Assembly: GCA_963729365.1 (NCBI GenBank)
Contig: CAVSNQ010000022.1
Span: 558,001 to 622,000, forward strand
Source: JASHPR01 sp963729365
GTDB taxonomy: Bacteria; Actinomycetota; Actinomycetes; Streptosporangiales; Streptosporangiaceae
Length of the DNA: 64,000 nt
Direction of reading: 5' to 3'
This document shows, piece by piece, positions 32,209-41,775 of this stretch. Position 1 is the stretch's first letter. Each line of letters starts with the position of its first letter. A program made the translations under genes and the position numbers. Under the pieces are notes generated by a model. That model did no database searches, was not told where the DNA came from, and was given only the letters and a program-made list of their open reading frames with translations.

Positions 32209-34569
32209 ATGGCTCGCGAGATCCAGCGGAGCGTGTTGCCGATCCCCGACCAGCCCAGCTTCGGCCTGGTCACCTATGACGCCAGGGATCCGGATACCAG
32301 CTTCCCGCCGGTCGAGCCGTTGCGGCCGCCGGAAGGGGCTCCGAACGTCCTGGTCATCTTGCTGGACGATGTGGGATTCGGGGCGTCAAGTGCTTTCGGC
32401 GGCCCGTGCAGCACGCCCGCCGCGGAGAGACTGGCTGAGGGCGGGCTGAAGTACACCAGGTTCCACACGACGGCGCTGTGCGCGCCGACCCGCAAGGCGC
32501 TGCTGACCGGCCGCAACCATCATTCAGCGGCGATGGGCAGCATCACCGAGACCGCGACCGCAGCGCCCGGCCAGACGTCGCTGACGCCGAACACCAAGGC
32601 GCCGTTGCCGCTGACGCTGAAGCTGAACGGCTACTCCACCGGCCAGTTCGGCAAGTGCCATGAGGTACCGGTGTGGCAGTCCTCGCCGATGGGACCGTTC
32701 GACATGTGGCCAGCCGGCGGCGGGGGCTTCGAGTACTTCTACGGGTTCATCGGCGGCGAGAACAACCAGTGGTACCCGGCCCTGTACGAGGGCCTGAACC
32801 CGGTCGAGCCGGCCAAGACCCCCGAGCAGGGCTACCACCTGACCGAGGACCTCGCCGATCACGCCATCGACTGGGTCCGCACCCAGAAGGCGCTCATGCC
32901 GGACAAGCCGTTCTTCATGTACTTCGCCCCGGGGGCGACCCACGCACCGCATCACGTGCCGAAAGAGTGGGCGGAGAAGTACCGGGGCAAGTTCGCGCAC
33001 GGCTGGGACGCCCAGCGCGAGATCACCCTCGCCCGGCAGAAGGAACTCGGCGTCGTCAGCGCGGACGCGGACCTGACTGCGCGGCACGCGGAGATACCGG
33101 CCTGGGACGACATGCCCGAGGAGATCAAGCCCGTCCTCGAACGCCAGATGGAGGTCTACGCGGGCTTCCTGGAGCACACCGACTACCACATCGGCCGGCT
33201 GATCGACACCCTGGAGCAGCTGCACGTCCTGGACGACACGCTGGTCTTCTACATCGTCGGGGACAACGGTGCCTCGGCCGAGGGCACGCTGCAGGGCGCA
33301 TTTAACGAGATGGCGAACTTCAACGGCGGGGCGCAGCTCGAAACGCCCGAGTTCATGGTGTCCAAGCTCGACGAGATCGGAACACCCACCTCGTACAACC
33401 ACTACGCGGTGGGCTGGGCGTGGGCGATGGACGCGCCGTACCAGTGGTCCAAGCAGGTCGCGTCGCACTGGGGCGGTACCCGCAACGGCACCATCGTGCA
33501 CTGGCCCCGCGGCATCACCAGCCACGGCGGAACCCGGATGCAGTTCTGCCATGTCATCGACGTCGCCCCCACCATCCTCGAAGCGGCCGGAATCCCCGAG
33601 CCCGCGTTCGTCAACGGCGTCCAGCAGTCCCCCATGGAGGGGACCAGCATGCTGTACAGCCTCAACGATGCCGACGCCCCCGAGCGCCACGACCTGCAGT
33701 ACTTCGAGATGGTCGGCAACCGCGGTGTCTACTACAAGGGCTGGAGCGCCGTAACCAAGCACCGCACTCCCTGGGTCCTGGGCCAGGTCAAGCTGACCGC
33801 GTTCGACGACGACGTCTGGGAGCTCTACGATGGCACCGCCGACTGGACCCAGGCCCACGACCTGGCCAAGGAGATGCCCGACAAGCTGCACGAACTCCAG
33901 CGCCTGTGGCTGATCGAGGCAGTCAAGTACAACGTGCTTCCGATTGACGACCGCGCCGCCGAGCGGATGAACCCCGACCTGGCCGGCCGCCCGCAGCTGA
34001 TCACCGGCAGCTCCCAGCTGCTGTTCCCCGGCATGAAGCGGCTGTCGGAAAACAGCGTCGTCAGCATCAAGAACAAGTCGTTCGCAGTGACCGCGCAGAT
34101 CACCGCCCCCGACAAAGCCGAAGGCGTCATCATCGCCCAGGGCGGCCACTTCGGCGGGTGGGCGCTCTATGCCAAGGACGGCGCCGCCAAGTTCGTCTAC
34201 AACGTGCTCGGCATGGCCGAGTTCATCACCGAGGCCACCCGGCCTATCCCGGCCGGCCAGCATCAGATCCGGATGGAATTCGCCTACGACGGCGGAGGCC
34301 TCGGCAAGGGCGGCAACGTCACGCTCTACTACGACGGCGAGAAGGCAGGCGACGGACGGGTCCCGGCCACCCAGCCGATGATCTTCTCCGCCGACGAGAC
34401 CACCGACATCGGCGAGGACTACGGGATGCCGGTCACCTCCGACTACGCCGGCGATACCAGCAAGTTCAACGGCAAGATCGACCTGGTCCAGATCGATCTT
34501 GGCGACGACAACCACGACCACCTGATCGACCCGGAAGAAATTGTCCGCATCGCTTTTGCCCGACAGTAA
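32209..34569 (+). CDS. Arylsulfatase (AtsD-like, type I formylglycine sulfatase)
   Basis: A 786-residue sulfatase hydrolysing sulfate esters. The formylglycine motif CAPTR begins at residue 91, after the metal-binding DDVGFG, and the second metal site is GDNGAS. The C-terminal 200 residues form a beta-sandwich domain seen in long actinobacterial sulfatases. No signal peptide is visible, so it may act inside the cell or leave by another route. A GGAGCGGAGCG ribosome site precedes ATG. It is the first gene of an operon with a phosphoesterase and an aquaporin. Confidence 0.93.
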   Translation: MAREIQRSVLPIPDQPSFGLVTYDARDPDTSFPPVEPLRPPEGAPNVLVILLDDVGFGASSAFGGPCSTPAAERLAEGGLKYTRFHTTALCAPTRKALLTGRNHHSAAMGSITETATAAPGQTSLTPNTKAPLPLTLKLNGYSTGQFGKCHEVPVWQSSPMGPFDMWPAGGGGFEYFYGFIGGENNQWYPALYEGLNPVEPAKTPEQGYHLTEDLADHAIDWVRTQKALMPDKPFFMYFAPGATHAPHHVPKEWAEKYRGKFAHGWDAQREITLARQKELGVVSADADLTARHAEIPAWDDMPEEIKPVLERQMEVYAGFLEHTDYHIGRLIDTLEQLHVLDDTLVFYIVGDNGASAEGTLQGAFNEMANFNGGAQLETPEFMVSKLDEIGTPTSYNHYAVGWAWAMDAPYQWSKQVASHWGGTRNGTIVHWPRGITSHGGTRMQFCHVIDVAPTILEAAGIPEPAFVNGVQQSPMEGTSMLYSLNDADAPERHDLQYFEMVGNRGVYYKGWSAVTKHRTPWVLGQVKLTAFDDDVWELYDGTADWTQAHDLAKEMPDKLHELQRLWLIEAVKYNVLPIDDRAAERMNPDLAGRPQLITGSSQLLFPGMKRLSENSVVSIKNKSFAVTAQITAPDKAEGVIIAQGGHFGGWALYAKDGAAKFVYNVLGMAEFITEATRPIPAGQHQIRMEFAYDGGGLGKGGNVTLYYDGEKAGDGRVPATQPMIFSADETTDIGEDYGMPVTSDYAGDTSKFNGKIDLVQIDLGDDNHDHLIDPEEIVRIAFARQ

Positions 34570-34603
34570 GAAGAGGCGCACATCAAAAGGCTGGAGGTTC
34601 GCA

Positions 34604-36196
34604 ATGGCGGGTCAGAGCAGGGATAACGCGCTCGATCACGTGGTCGTGGTGGTGTTCGAGAACCGGTCGCTGGATAACGTGCTGGGCCGTCTGTACGGGC
34701 CGGGGGACGGCAAGACGTTCGAGGGCGTGCTCGGCAAGGACCTCACCAATCCGATCCCGGAGTGGGCCGAACACGGCGCCGACCGCAAGGTGGTGCCATA
34801 CACGGTGGCCACCGACATGGATAGCCCCAATCCCGACTCCGGGGAGGAGTACCCGCACACCAACACCCAGCTGTTCAACATCCAGAACGAGCAGAACCGG
34901 TTCGAGCTCGGCGCGGAGATCTCCGCGCCCTACAACGCTCCGGCGCCGGGCCAGGTGCCGACGATGGACGGCTATGTCACCGACTACATCAGCTGCTTCA
35001 CGGCCGAGATGGGCCGTCAGCCCACCTACGAGGAGTACTCGCAGATCATGACCGGGTTCACCCCGGAGCAGATCCCGGTGCTGAGCGGGCTGGCCCGCGG
35101 GTTCGGGGTGTTCGATCACTGGTTCTGCGAGGTCCCGTCGCAGACGTTGCCCAACCGGTCGTTCTGGACCGCGGCCACATCGTCGGGATTCTGCGTGAAC
35201 TCGCCGGTCAAGAACTTCGTGCAGAAGAACACCGCCGAGACGATCTTCAACCGGCTCGACGATCACGGCAAGACCTGGAAGGTGTACATCAGCGAGCCGA
35301 TGCGGCTCTCGGGCACCGGCCTGGCCCACTTCTCACGGCTGAAGGACCGGTTCGCGACGCACTTCGTGCCGTTCGCCCAGTTCGAGGCCGATGCCGCCAG
35401 CGGGGACCTGCCCGACTTCTCGTTCATCGAGCCGTCCCTGGGGGTGGGGCACAACGACTACCACCCGGCGTGCGGGCGGGCCATGGGGCACGGCATGGCG
35501 ATCCAAAGTATTGACCCGCCGTCGTCGATCCTGGGTGGTGAGGCGTTCTTGTCCCGGATCTACCACGCCTACAAGGCGATGCAGTCCCCGGCGGGGTCCA
35601 ACGTCTGGAACACGGCCCTTTTGATCGGCTGGGACGAACCGGGCGGCACCTACGACCACGTTCCGCCAGGCCCGGTGCCACCACCCGACCCGTCCGCCCC
35701 GGCCGGGCAGCACGGGTTCGGGTTCGACCGCTCGGGCTACCGGGTGCCGGCCATCATCGTGTCGCCGTGGGTGGCCGAAGGCGAGGTGTTCAACGGCGAG
35801 CACCGGCACACCTCCCTGATCGCCACGCTGCGCGAGCAGTGGGGCCTGGGCGACCCTTTCACCGGACGCGATGCCGCCGCCGCGACGTTCTCCCACGTCT
35901 TCACCCTCGACACCCCGCGAGACCCGGCCACCTGGCCGGTCCCCGAACCGCGGCCGGTGCCTGCGTTCATGGAGGATGCGGCAGCCCTGGGCGCGAGCCT
36001 GTCCACGCTCGGCAAGACCCTGGCCCAGGGAATACGGGAGTACGCCGACCAGAACCACATCGAGATCGAGGGCCTGCCCAAAGACCCCAATGATGACGTG
36101 CCCCCCGAGCAGCTGCTGCCTGTGCTGCGAAACTTCCTGGCCACCATCTTCCCCCTGCTGGCTCCGGCCGACCCGGGACCAGGCGCCGCAACCTGA
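34604..36196 (+). CDS. Phospholipase C/acid phosphatase-family phosphoesterase
   Basis: A 530-residue member of the PF04185 phosphoesterase family. The metal and nucleophile region is VVVFENRSLDNVLG. Downstream are FDHWFCEVPSQTLPNRSF, LIGWDEPGGTYDHVPPGP and GFGFDRSGYRVPAIIVSPW. The usual Tat signal of secreted phospholipases C is absent. ATG is preceded by CTGGAGG at 6 bases, 34 bases after the sulfatase stop. It probably hydrolyses phosphodiesters or phosphomonoesters; the substrate is unknown. Confidence 0.92.
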   Translation: MAGQSRDNALDHVVVVVFENRSLDNVLGRLYGPGDGKTFEGVLGKDLTNPIPEWAEHGADRKVVPYTVATDMDSPNPDSGEEYPHTNTQLFNIQNEQNRFELGAEISAPYNAPAPGQVPTMDGYVTDYISCFTAEMGRQPTYEEYSQIMTGFTPEQIPVLSGLARGFGVFDHWFCEVPSQTLPNRSFWTAATSSGFCVNSPVKNFVQKNTAETIFNRLDDHGKTWKVYISEPMRLSGTGLAHFSRLKDRFATHFVPFAQFEADAASGDLPDFSFIEPSLGVGHNDYHPACGRAMGHGMAIQSIDPPSSILGGEAFLSRIYHAYKAMQSPAGSNVWNTALLIGWDEPGGTYDHVPPGPVPPPDPSAPAGQHGFGFDRSGYRVPAIIVSPWVAEGEVFNGEHRHTSLIATLREQWGLGDPFTGRDAAAATFSHVFTLDTPRDPATWPVPEPRPVPAFMEDAAALGASLSTLGKTLAQGIREYADQNHIEIEGLPKDPNDDVPPEQLLPVLRNFLATIFPLLAPADPGPGAAT

Positions 36197-36214
36197 CCAC
36201 GATGTGAGGCAGCC

Positions 36215-37042
36215 GTGACCGCGAAACAAGAAGCGCCCACTCCGAGCCCGCTCGGGCCGCTCGCTCGCTACGAGCGCAGCATCATCGACCGGATCAACGA
36301 CTTCAACGACCCGCGCCAGGAGTGGCGGCGGCTGTTCTCCGAGCTGCTCGGCACCTTCTTCCTGGTCCTGGCCGCCGCCGGCGGCGGGATGATGGGCCAC
36401 GCCTTCCCCGGCGTGATCAGCCACGGCGCCGCCGTCGTGGCCCCCGCGCTGACCGTCATGGCCATCATCTTGTTCATGGGCAAGGTCTCCGGCGCGCACC
36501 TGAACCCGGCCGTCAGCATCGCCTTCGCGCTGCGCCGCGAATTCCCCTGGTGGCGGGTGCCCGGCTACATCATCGTCCAGCTGGCCGGGGCCACCCTGGC
36601 CGCCGTGGTCCTGCACGCGATCATCAACGTCCCGGCCAAGTACGGGTCCAACTACCCCGCCCCCGGCTACTCCGCCGGTGCCGCGTTCTGGATGGAGCTG
36701 ATCTTGACCACGGGCCTGGTCAGCGTGATCCTGGGCACCGCATCGGGCGCCCAGAACGTCGGCGTCATCGGCGCCTTCGGCGTCGGCGGCTACATCGCCC
36801 TGGCCGGACTGTGGGGCAGCCCCATCTCCGGCGCCTCGATGAACCCGGCCCGCACCTTCGGACCCGACCTGGCCAGCGGGACCTTCACCAGTTACTGGGT
36901 CTACATCGCCGGGCCCATCGCCGGCGCCGCGATCGCCGTGGCCATCGCCTTCGTCCTGCGCGGCCGCGGCGGCGACAAATCCGCGCTCGGCGCCGCGCAA
37001 GGCGACCTGTTCACCGAAGGCTACGAGGCCGGCAAGTCCTAA
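36215..37042 (+). CDS. Aquaporin/glycerol-facilitator family channel (MIP)
   Basis: A 275-residue membrane channel with six hydrophobic segments and both half-helix motifs, HLNPAVS and SMNPARTFGPDL. It passes water or small neutral solutes such as glycerol. It has a 40-residue cytoplasmic N-terminus. GTG at 36215 lies 18 bases after the phosphoesterase stop. In the operon it might import or release glycerol-type products of the sulfatase and phosphoesterase, which is inference. Confidence 0.93.
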   Translation: MTAKQEAPTPSPLGPLARYERSIIDRINDFNDPRQEWRRLFSELLGTFFLVLAAAGGGMMGHAFPGVISHGAAVVAPALTVMAIILFMGKVSGAHLNPAVSIAFALRREFPWWRVPGYIIVQLAGATLAAVVLHAIINVPAKYGSNYPAPGYSAGAAFWMELILTTGLVSVILGTASGAQNVGVIGAFGVGGYIALAGLWGSPISGASMNPARTFGPDLASGTFTSYWVYIAGPIAGAAIAVAIAFVLRGRGGDKSALGAAQGDLFTEGYEAGKS

Positions 37043-37125
37043 GAATCTGCACCGGCCGTCGATATTCCTCGCCCGTGCGTCAAGCGATCGGTCGCCGCGC
37101 GAGCCCTCAACGGACCACCGCGAAG

Positions 37126-37359
37126 TTACGTCGGCATAGTGCGGCTGCCGCGCGGCGGCTTCGGGTGGCGGACCTTTCCCACCCACAGGTAAAGGATCCC
37201 GCCCCACGGGACTGACAGCCCCAGGCCCAGGCAGAGGATCGCCCACACCCACTTGGGCAGGTAACGCACCTCCTCGGCCCGGGCGAGATCGATAAGGCAG
37301 AACACTACAAACCCGACCGCCACCGCTAGCACGGGGATAATCACTGCGAGGAGTTTCAA
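37126..37359 (-). CDS. PLDc_N-domain small membrane protein
   Basis: A 77-residue protein with two membrane helices (LLAVIIPVLAVAVGFVVFCL and WVWAILCLGLGLSVPWGGILYL) separated by RYLPKWVW, the PLD nuclease N-terminal pattern. TTG start with GGAGAG 6 bases before. No catalytic phospholipase D domain is attached. It stands alone downstream of the aquaporin on the other strand. Confidence 0.88.
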   Translation of the reverse strand: MKLLAVIIPVLAVAVGFVVFCLIDLARAEEVRYLPKWVWAILCLGLGLSVPWGGILYLWVGKVRHPKPPRGSRTMPT

Positions 37360-37590
37360 CGAGACTCTCCGAACTGACCCGCGGCCTTCTCCAGCTCGGC
37401 ACCGTCGGCGATGAGCTCGCCGCCTTGCCGCCTCAGCACCGCCATCGACAGCCCCCCGGCTGCTATCGATCTCATAGCCGCTAACGTTAGCAATACTGAG
37501 AGCAGAACGCCACCGCAGCAGCGTGCGATCACCCAGGCTGCCCTGGGCCGGAGTCCGCGGCGGCGGCGGCCCAGGGCAGGCGGGCGGAGC

Positions 37591-38595
37591 CTATGCGCCC
37601 GTGTCCACGGCGTCGTCGTCGTGCCGGGTCACTGCGCCCGGCGCCGACCCCGCAGCGGCCGCGGCCAGCTTGCCGTTGCTCGCCTGGATGGGCAGCTGGG
37701 GGATCGGCGGGACCTCGGGTATCTCAAGCGGCGCTCCGGTCGTGATCTCGGCCTCGGCCTCGGCCGCGTCCTCGACGCCGAAGTCCGCGAGTGACGCCGA
37801 ATCGGCGGCCGACTTCTCCGCGCCCGCAGGCGCCGTGGGGGTGAACTTGTCGAAGAACCGGAGGAGCTCGACCGGTACCGGCATGACCAGCGTGCTGTTC
37901 TTTTCCGCGGCGACCTCGACGACCGTCTGCAGCAGCCGCAGCTGCAGCGCGGCCGGGTCGCGGGCCATGACGTTAGCCGCCGCAGCGAGGCGCTTGGAGG
38001 CCTGGTACTCGCCGTCGGCGGTGATGATCCGCGCGCGGCGCTCCCGCTCCGCTTCCGCCTGGCGCGACATCGACCGCTTCATGCTCTCGGGCAGCGAGAC
38101 GTCCTTGATCTCTACCCGCTCGACCCGGATGCCCCACGGGCCCTCGGTCGGCTCGTCGATGATCCGGCGCAGTTCCCGGTTGACCGAGTCCCGCTCGGAG
38201 AGCAGCTGGTCCATCTCCGACTGGCCGATGATCGACCGCAGCGAGGTCTGGGCCTGCTGCGAGATCGCGAACATGTAGTTCTGCACGTTGATCGTCGCCT
38301 TGATCGGGTCCACGACCCGGAAGTAGACCACCGCATCAACCCGGACGGTCACGTTGTCCCTGGTGATGCCGTCCTGGGCCGGGACGGCCATCGCGACGAT
38401 CTGCATGTTGACCTTCTGCATCCGGTCGCCGAACGGCCGGATAACGGTCAGCCCGGCGCTGCGCGGCCGGCCCAGCACCTTCCCGAACCTGAAAATGATG
38501 CCCTGCTCGTACTGCTGTACGACCTTGAACGAACGGCCGGCCGTGACGAGCCCGGCCACGACGAGTATTACCAGGATGACCACTAGGGCAACCAT
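37591..38595 (-). CDS. SPFH/Band 7 (stomatin-like) membrane protein
   Basis: A 334-residue slipin/stomatin-like protein. One N-terminal membrane helix (VALVVILVILVVAGLVTAG) is followed by the SPFH domain (QYEQGIIFRFGKVLG, VRVDAVVYFRVVDP, RVERVEIKDVSLPESMKRSM). A coiled coil (RQAEAERERRARIITADGEYQASKRLAAAA) and an acidic/proline tail complete it. Such proteins organise membrane microdomains and often pair with NfeD, which is absent here. ATG 38595 is chosen because the membrane helix starts directly after it. Confidence 0.92.
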   Translation of the reverse strand: MVALVVILVILVVAGLVTAGRSFKVVQQYEQGIIFRFGKVLGRPRSAGLTVIRPFGDRMQKVNMQIVAMAVPAQDGITRDNVTVRVDAVVYFRVVDPIKATINVQNYMFAISQQAQTSLRSIIGQSEMDQLLSERDSVNRELRRIIDEPTEGPWGIRVERVEIKDVSLPESMKRSMSRQAEAERERRARIITADGEYQASKRLAAAANVMARDPAALQLRLLQTVVEVAAEKNSTLVMPVPVELLRFFDKFTPTAPAGAEKSAADSASLADFGVEDAAEAEAEITTGAPLEIPEVPPIPQLPIQASNGKLAAAAAGSAPGAVTRHDDDAVDTGA

Positions 38596-38845
38596 CGCCA
38601 ACGCCTCTTCTCCGGTGACGCCGTGGTAGCTGGCCGCCCCTCGGCGGCTGGCCCCGGTGCCTCCCATCAGCTTATCTACGTGTCCGGAAACTAGCAAAAT
38701 GTTTCTAGGAACGAGGACCGGCCCTTGAGGGTGACGGGCTGGGGTGTCCTGGACCGGCCACGCCCAGGCGCTGCTGTGCATCGCCCGTCACCGGGTGCGC
38801 GGCAGAAAGACAGCCACCGCAACCGGTACCAGGACAGCTGCATCT

Positions 38846-38875
38846 CCTGCCGTCACCGCGAGCAGTGACGGCAGG
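38846..38875 (-). terminator. 11-bp hairpin downstream of hsp20
   Basis: CCTGCCGTCAC and its exact complement flank an 8-base loop, 57 bp after the Hsp20 stop in the direction of transcription. There is no U-run. A further inverted repeat (GGTGACGGGC 38730-38739 with GCCCGTCACC 38783-38792) lies in the same 335-bp gap, which holds no gene. Confidence 0.55.
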
Positions 38876-38931
38876 GGATGTCTTATCGGGCGGGCGGTGC
38901 GTCTTGGCGGCGGCCCGCCTGGCCCGCGGCG

Positions 38932-39459
38932 TCAGGCGCCGTTCTTGGCCGCCTTGCCCGTTACCACGGCTTTGCCCGTTACGGCGGCCTTGCCAGTGCC
39001 GGCGCGGACCGGGATGTGCTTGGCGCGCGCTTCGGTCGCCTTGGGTACCAGGATCTGCAGAACGCCGTTGTGGGCGGTGGCTTCGATGGCGTCGGCCATC
39101 ACGTGGCTGGGCAGGGTGATCGACCGGCGGAACGCGCCGTAGCGGCTCTCGGCCCGGTAGACCTTCTCTGCGGCGGGGTCGTGCGCGGGGTGCCGCTCGC
39201 CCTGGATCGTCAGCAGGCCGTCCTGGAAGGTGATCTCCACGTCCTCGGTGCCGACGCCGGGCAGTTCCACGGCCACCAGGTAGGCGTCCTTGCGCTCGGA
39301 AATGTCAACCGACGGAGCCCACGCCTGCGCGCCCGGGCTGGTGCCAGGCTGCTGGCCGAACTGGCCGAGCCACTGGCCTGGCATCCTGTTCATGCGCAGC
39401 AGCTCGTCCTGAGCATTACGCAGGTCATCGAACAGATCCCAGCTTGTCATGACTGTCAT
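38932..39459 (-). CDS. Hsp20 / alpha-crystallin small heat-shock protein
   Basis: A 175-residue holdase chaperone. The alpha-crystallin domain spans about residues 45-145 (APSVDISERKDAYLVAVELPGV to NGVLQILVPKA) and contains GERHPA. The C-terminal IPV motif (KHIPVRAG) is followed by an unusual AVTGKAVVTGKA repeat tail. ATG 39459 follows GAGGGAGAA. It is divergent from a TetR gene across a 150-bp promoter with palindromes, so TetR control is likely. Confidence 0.94.
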   Translation of the reverse strand: MTVMTSWDLFDDLRNAQDELLRMNRMPGQWLGQFGQQPGTSPGAQAWAPSVDISERKDAYLVAVELPGVGTEDVEITFQDGLLTIQGERHPAHDPAAEKVYRAESRYGAFRRSITLPSHVMADAIEATAHNGVLQILVPKATEARAKHIPVRAGTGKAAVTGKAVVTGKAAKNGA

Positions 39460-39545
39460 GTCGTTCTCCCTCATGCATCCCGCCGGGCCGGCGGCCAGGC
39501 GGACCCGGGAAAAAATGCAGTCCGGGTGAACGACATTCGCTTCCG

Positions 39546-39574
39546 AGTAACACTGTTTACTATAATGTGCACAT
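39546..39574. promoter_or_regulatory. Divergent hsp20/TetR promoter with palindromic operators
   Basis: A consensus -10 TATAAT (39561-39566) reads towards the TetR gene. AGTAA-N6-TTACT (39546-39561) and the perfect palindrome ATGTGCACAT (39565-39574) overlap it. The surrounding 50 bp is markedly AT-rich. These are the likely binding sites of the adjacent TetR protein. Confidence 0.6.
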
Positions 39575-39608
39575 AGTTCACAGTCAAACTCGGTGCGCGG
39601 AGGCGGAC

Positions 39609-40352
39609 ATGGCCAACCGGCCGCAGGCAGCCCCCGGCGACGACCCGCACCCGCTGTGGTTCAGCCCCCCCGACGGCCCGGAAAGCCGCCGTCGCGCGCT
39701 GACCCGCGAGCGGGTCGTCGCCGAGGCCCTCACCGTCATCAGCACCGACGGCGCAGCCGCCCTCAGCATGCGCGCCCTCGCCGCCCGCCTGGGCGTGGTC
39801 CCCGGCGCGATCTACCGCCACGTCCGCAGCAAAGAACAGCTCCTCGACCTCGCCGTGGACGGGGTGCTGGCCGAGGTCGACACCCGGGCCGACCCCGCCC
39901 TCAGCTGGACCGAGCAGGTCAAGACGCTCGCGCAGCGGCTGCGCGCGGTCCTGGAGGACCATCCCGGCATCGCCGCCCTGCTCAAGACCCGCGACCCCCT
40001 CGGGCCGCACTCCCTCGACCTGGCCGAGGCGTTCCTCGCCCCGCTGCAGCAAGCCGGCCTGCCCGCCCGGCAGACCGCCCTGGCCTTCTCGCTGATCTAC
40101 GACTACACCCTCGGCTTCGCGCTCGGCGACCGCACCACCGTCAACGAGCAGCGCGTCCAGGACACCGCGACCAGGCGCCAGCTGCACGCCTTCTTCCGGT
40201 CCCTCCCCCCTGACCGCTTCCCCGCGCTCGCCGCCCTCGGCGAGCACGTCTGGGCCGACAACCGCGACCAGCGATTCACCGCCAGCCTCGACACGCTCCT
40301 CGCCGGGATCGACGCCGCCCGGTCCCGGCAGCACCGCCAGCCAGCACACTGA
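39609..40352 (+). CDS. TetR-family regulator with TetR_C domain
   Basis: A 247-residue repressor. The DNA-binding region ALSMRALAARLGVVPGAIYRHVRSKEQLLDLAVDGVL lies at residues 48-85. The C-terminal domain resembles that of tetracycline-type TetR. GGAGG lies 6 bases before ATG 39609. It diverges from hsp20 and probably controls both itself and that gene. Confidence 0.92.
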   Translation: MANRPQAAPGDDPHPLWFSPPDGPESRRRALTRERVVAEALTVISTDGAAALSMRALAARLGVVPGAIYRHVRSKEQLLDLAVDGVLAEVDTRADPALSWTEQVKTLAQRLRAVLEDHPGIAALLKTRDPLGPHSLDLAEAFLAPLQQAGLPARQTALAFSLIYDYTLGFALGDRTTVNEQRVQDTATRRQLHAFFRSLPPDRFPALAALGEHVWADNRDQRFTASLDTLLAGIDAARSRQHRQPAH

Positions 40353-40526
40353 CTGGACCAGGCGGCAGCACCGCCGGGGCACGCCACCGCCGGGCAGCGG
40401 CCCGCGCCCGAGTCCAGCTCACCGGCTCCCAGGACACCGTGGCCCGCGAACCCTGGCGCAACGGGCGGGTCTTCAGGATCGCCCAGCGGGTCGCCGCGGG
40501 TCCAGAGCAGGACCGGGGAGCAGGTC

Positions 40527-40604
40527 ATGTTTTTTCTCGTCTTGATCGTCATCATCGTCGTAGTCATGATCGTGGCGGTGCCGCGCATGCGGCGGAGGCG
40601 CTAG
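40527..40604 (+). CDS. 25-residue single-helix membrane peptide
   Basis: MFFLVLIVIIVVVMIVAVPR plus RMRRRR-like basic tail: one membrane helix followed by arginines. A GGGGAG ribosome site lies about 8 bases before ATG. Small membrane peptides of this kind are common near stress genes in actinomycetes; I cannot assign a role. Confidence 0.5.
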   Translation: MFFLVLIVIIVVVMIVAVPRMRRRR

Positions 40605-40648
40605 GCCCGCTGCTAATCCGGCGGCCAACTCAGCGACAGTGGCTGGCA

Positions 40649-41671
40649 TTAGCTAGCCACGGCGGTCAGGGGCCAGCCGAAGAAGCCGTCCAGTACGACC
40701 CGGCCGCCCGGGGAACGCAACGGATCGGTCGCCGTATAGGTGGTGATGAACGTGTCGATCTCGTGGTGCACGATGACTGGCCGAACGGGCCCGACGGAGG
40801 CGCCGTCGGGCCAGGTGGCCTTCCGGATGCCGGCCGCAGAGCTGTAGCTGTTGGTCTGGGTCAGGACACCGACCAGCCAGTATCCGTGCCCGCCCGCTAG
40901 CGGCAGGGCGAGCGTCGGGTCGGCGGTCGGGGCAAACTGCTGAGATAGAGTCGCCCCGCCGACCCGGTCCTGCCTGATCTCGGTGGCGGACTCGGCATTG
41001 ACCGAACCGGAGCCTGAGAAGAACGAGTTCACCGCGAATGGCGCCGCAGCAGCGGCGGTCTCCGTTGTGCCAGTCGCGGCGTGGTCCAGCGTCCGGGCCA
41101 GGGCGGCCGTGTAGTTCGCGGGCGCCAGGACGGCTGGGGCCGTGGTCCCGGCTCCAGCCCGGCACAGCGCCGGCCAGGCGGGATCGCCGCTACCGGAAGA
41201 CTGATTCACGATCGCAGCGAGCTTCCACGCGCGGCCGGCCCGCCGGAACACCAGGGCTACCGGCTGCATGGACTGCCCAAGGCTAAAGACGTTGGTGTCA
41301 CCGTAGGCGACGAACGTGGCTGCCGGGCCATGATGGCACGGCACCGTGATCGATACGCTTGTGAGCCGGAACGGCGGTCGGCCCCCAGGACCGGGGTCGC
41401 TCCTGGTCCGGTTCTTCTGGGCCAGGTAGGCGCTGCGTGCCTCACCCGTCGTCACCTGATTCAGCGGCGCGAAATCGTTCCTTGTCCATATCTGGTTCGT
41501 CTTGGCCAGCCAGTTCAGCGTCGCCGACAGCTCCGCGGCAGTGTGCCGCGATGCGGGAGGCGCTCCGACCGCGGGGGCTCCCCCTCCCCCGCACGCCGCA
41601 GCGGTCACGGCGGACGTGGCCACGATCGCGGCGAGCAGCGGCGCAGTCCAGCGCCTCCCGATAGCGTTCAT
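40649..41671 (-). CDS. Secreted lipoprotein of unknown function
   Basis: A 340-residue lipoprotein. The signal peptide ends in a lipobox (VTAAACGGGG, Cys at 27). The mature part has two similar halves with Trp/Tyr-rich strands and ends FFGWPLTAVAS. It resembles the DUF8094-type actinobacterial lipoproteins, with modest certainty. GAGGGAACGC precedes the ATG. It is divergent from the two-component operon and could be sensed or controlled by it. Confidence 0.82.
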   Translation of the reverse strand: MNAIGRRWTAPLLAAIVATSAVTAAACGGGGAPAVGAPPASRHTAAELSATLNWLAKTNQIWTRNDFAPLNQVTTGEARSAYLAQKNRTRSDPGPGGRPPFRLTSVSITVPCHHGPAATFVAYGDTNVFSLGQSMQPVALVFRRAGRAWKLAAIVNQSSGSGDPAWPALCRAGAGTTAPAVLAPANYTAALARTLDHAATGTTETAAAAAPFAVNSFFSGSGSVNAESATEIRQDRVGGATLSQQFAPTADPTLALPLAGGHGYWLVGVLTQTNSYSSAAGIRKATWPDGASVGPVRPVIVHHEIDTFITTYTATDPLRSPGGRVVLDGFFGWPLTAVAS

Positions 41672-41775
41672 GCGTTCCCTCCCTAGCGAGCGACGCGGTG
41701 GTCCGCGCTCAGCTAAGGCAAGACGCTAGGGACGCCCGGGACAGCAGTCATCGGGGCAAGCCCCCCTTCCGCCGC

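Noticed and set aside
32524..34581. A 685-codon minus-strand frame opposite the sulfatase
   Set aside because: Antisense shadow of the sulfatase; no ribosome site or family match.
35333..37402. A 689-codon minus-strand frame opposite the phosphoesterase and aquaporin
   Set aside because: Spans two unrelated genes and a gap, low complexity; a GC artefact.
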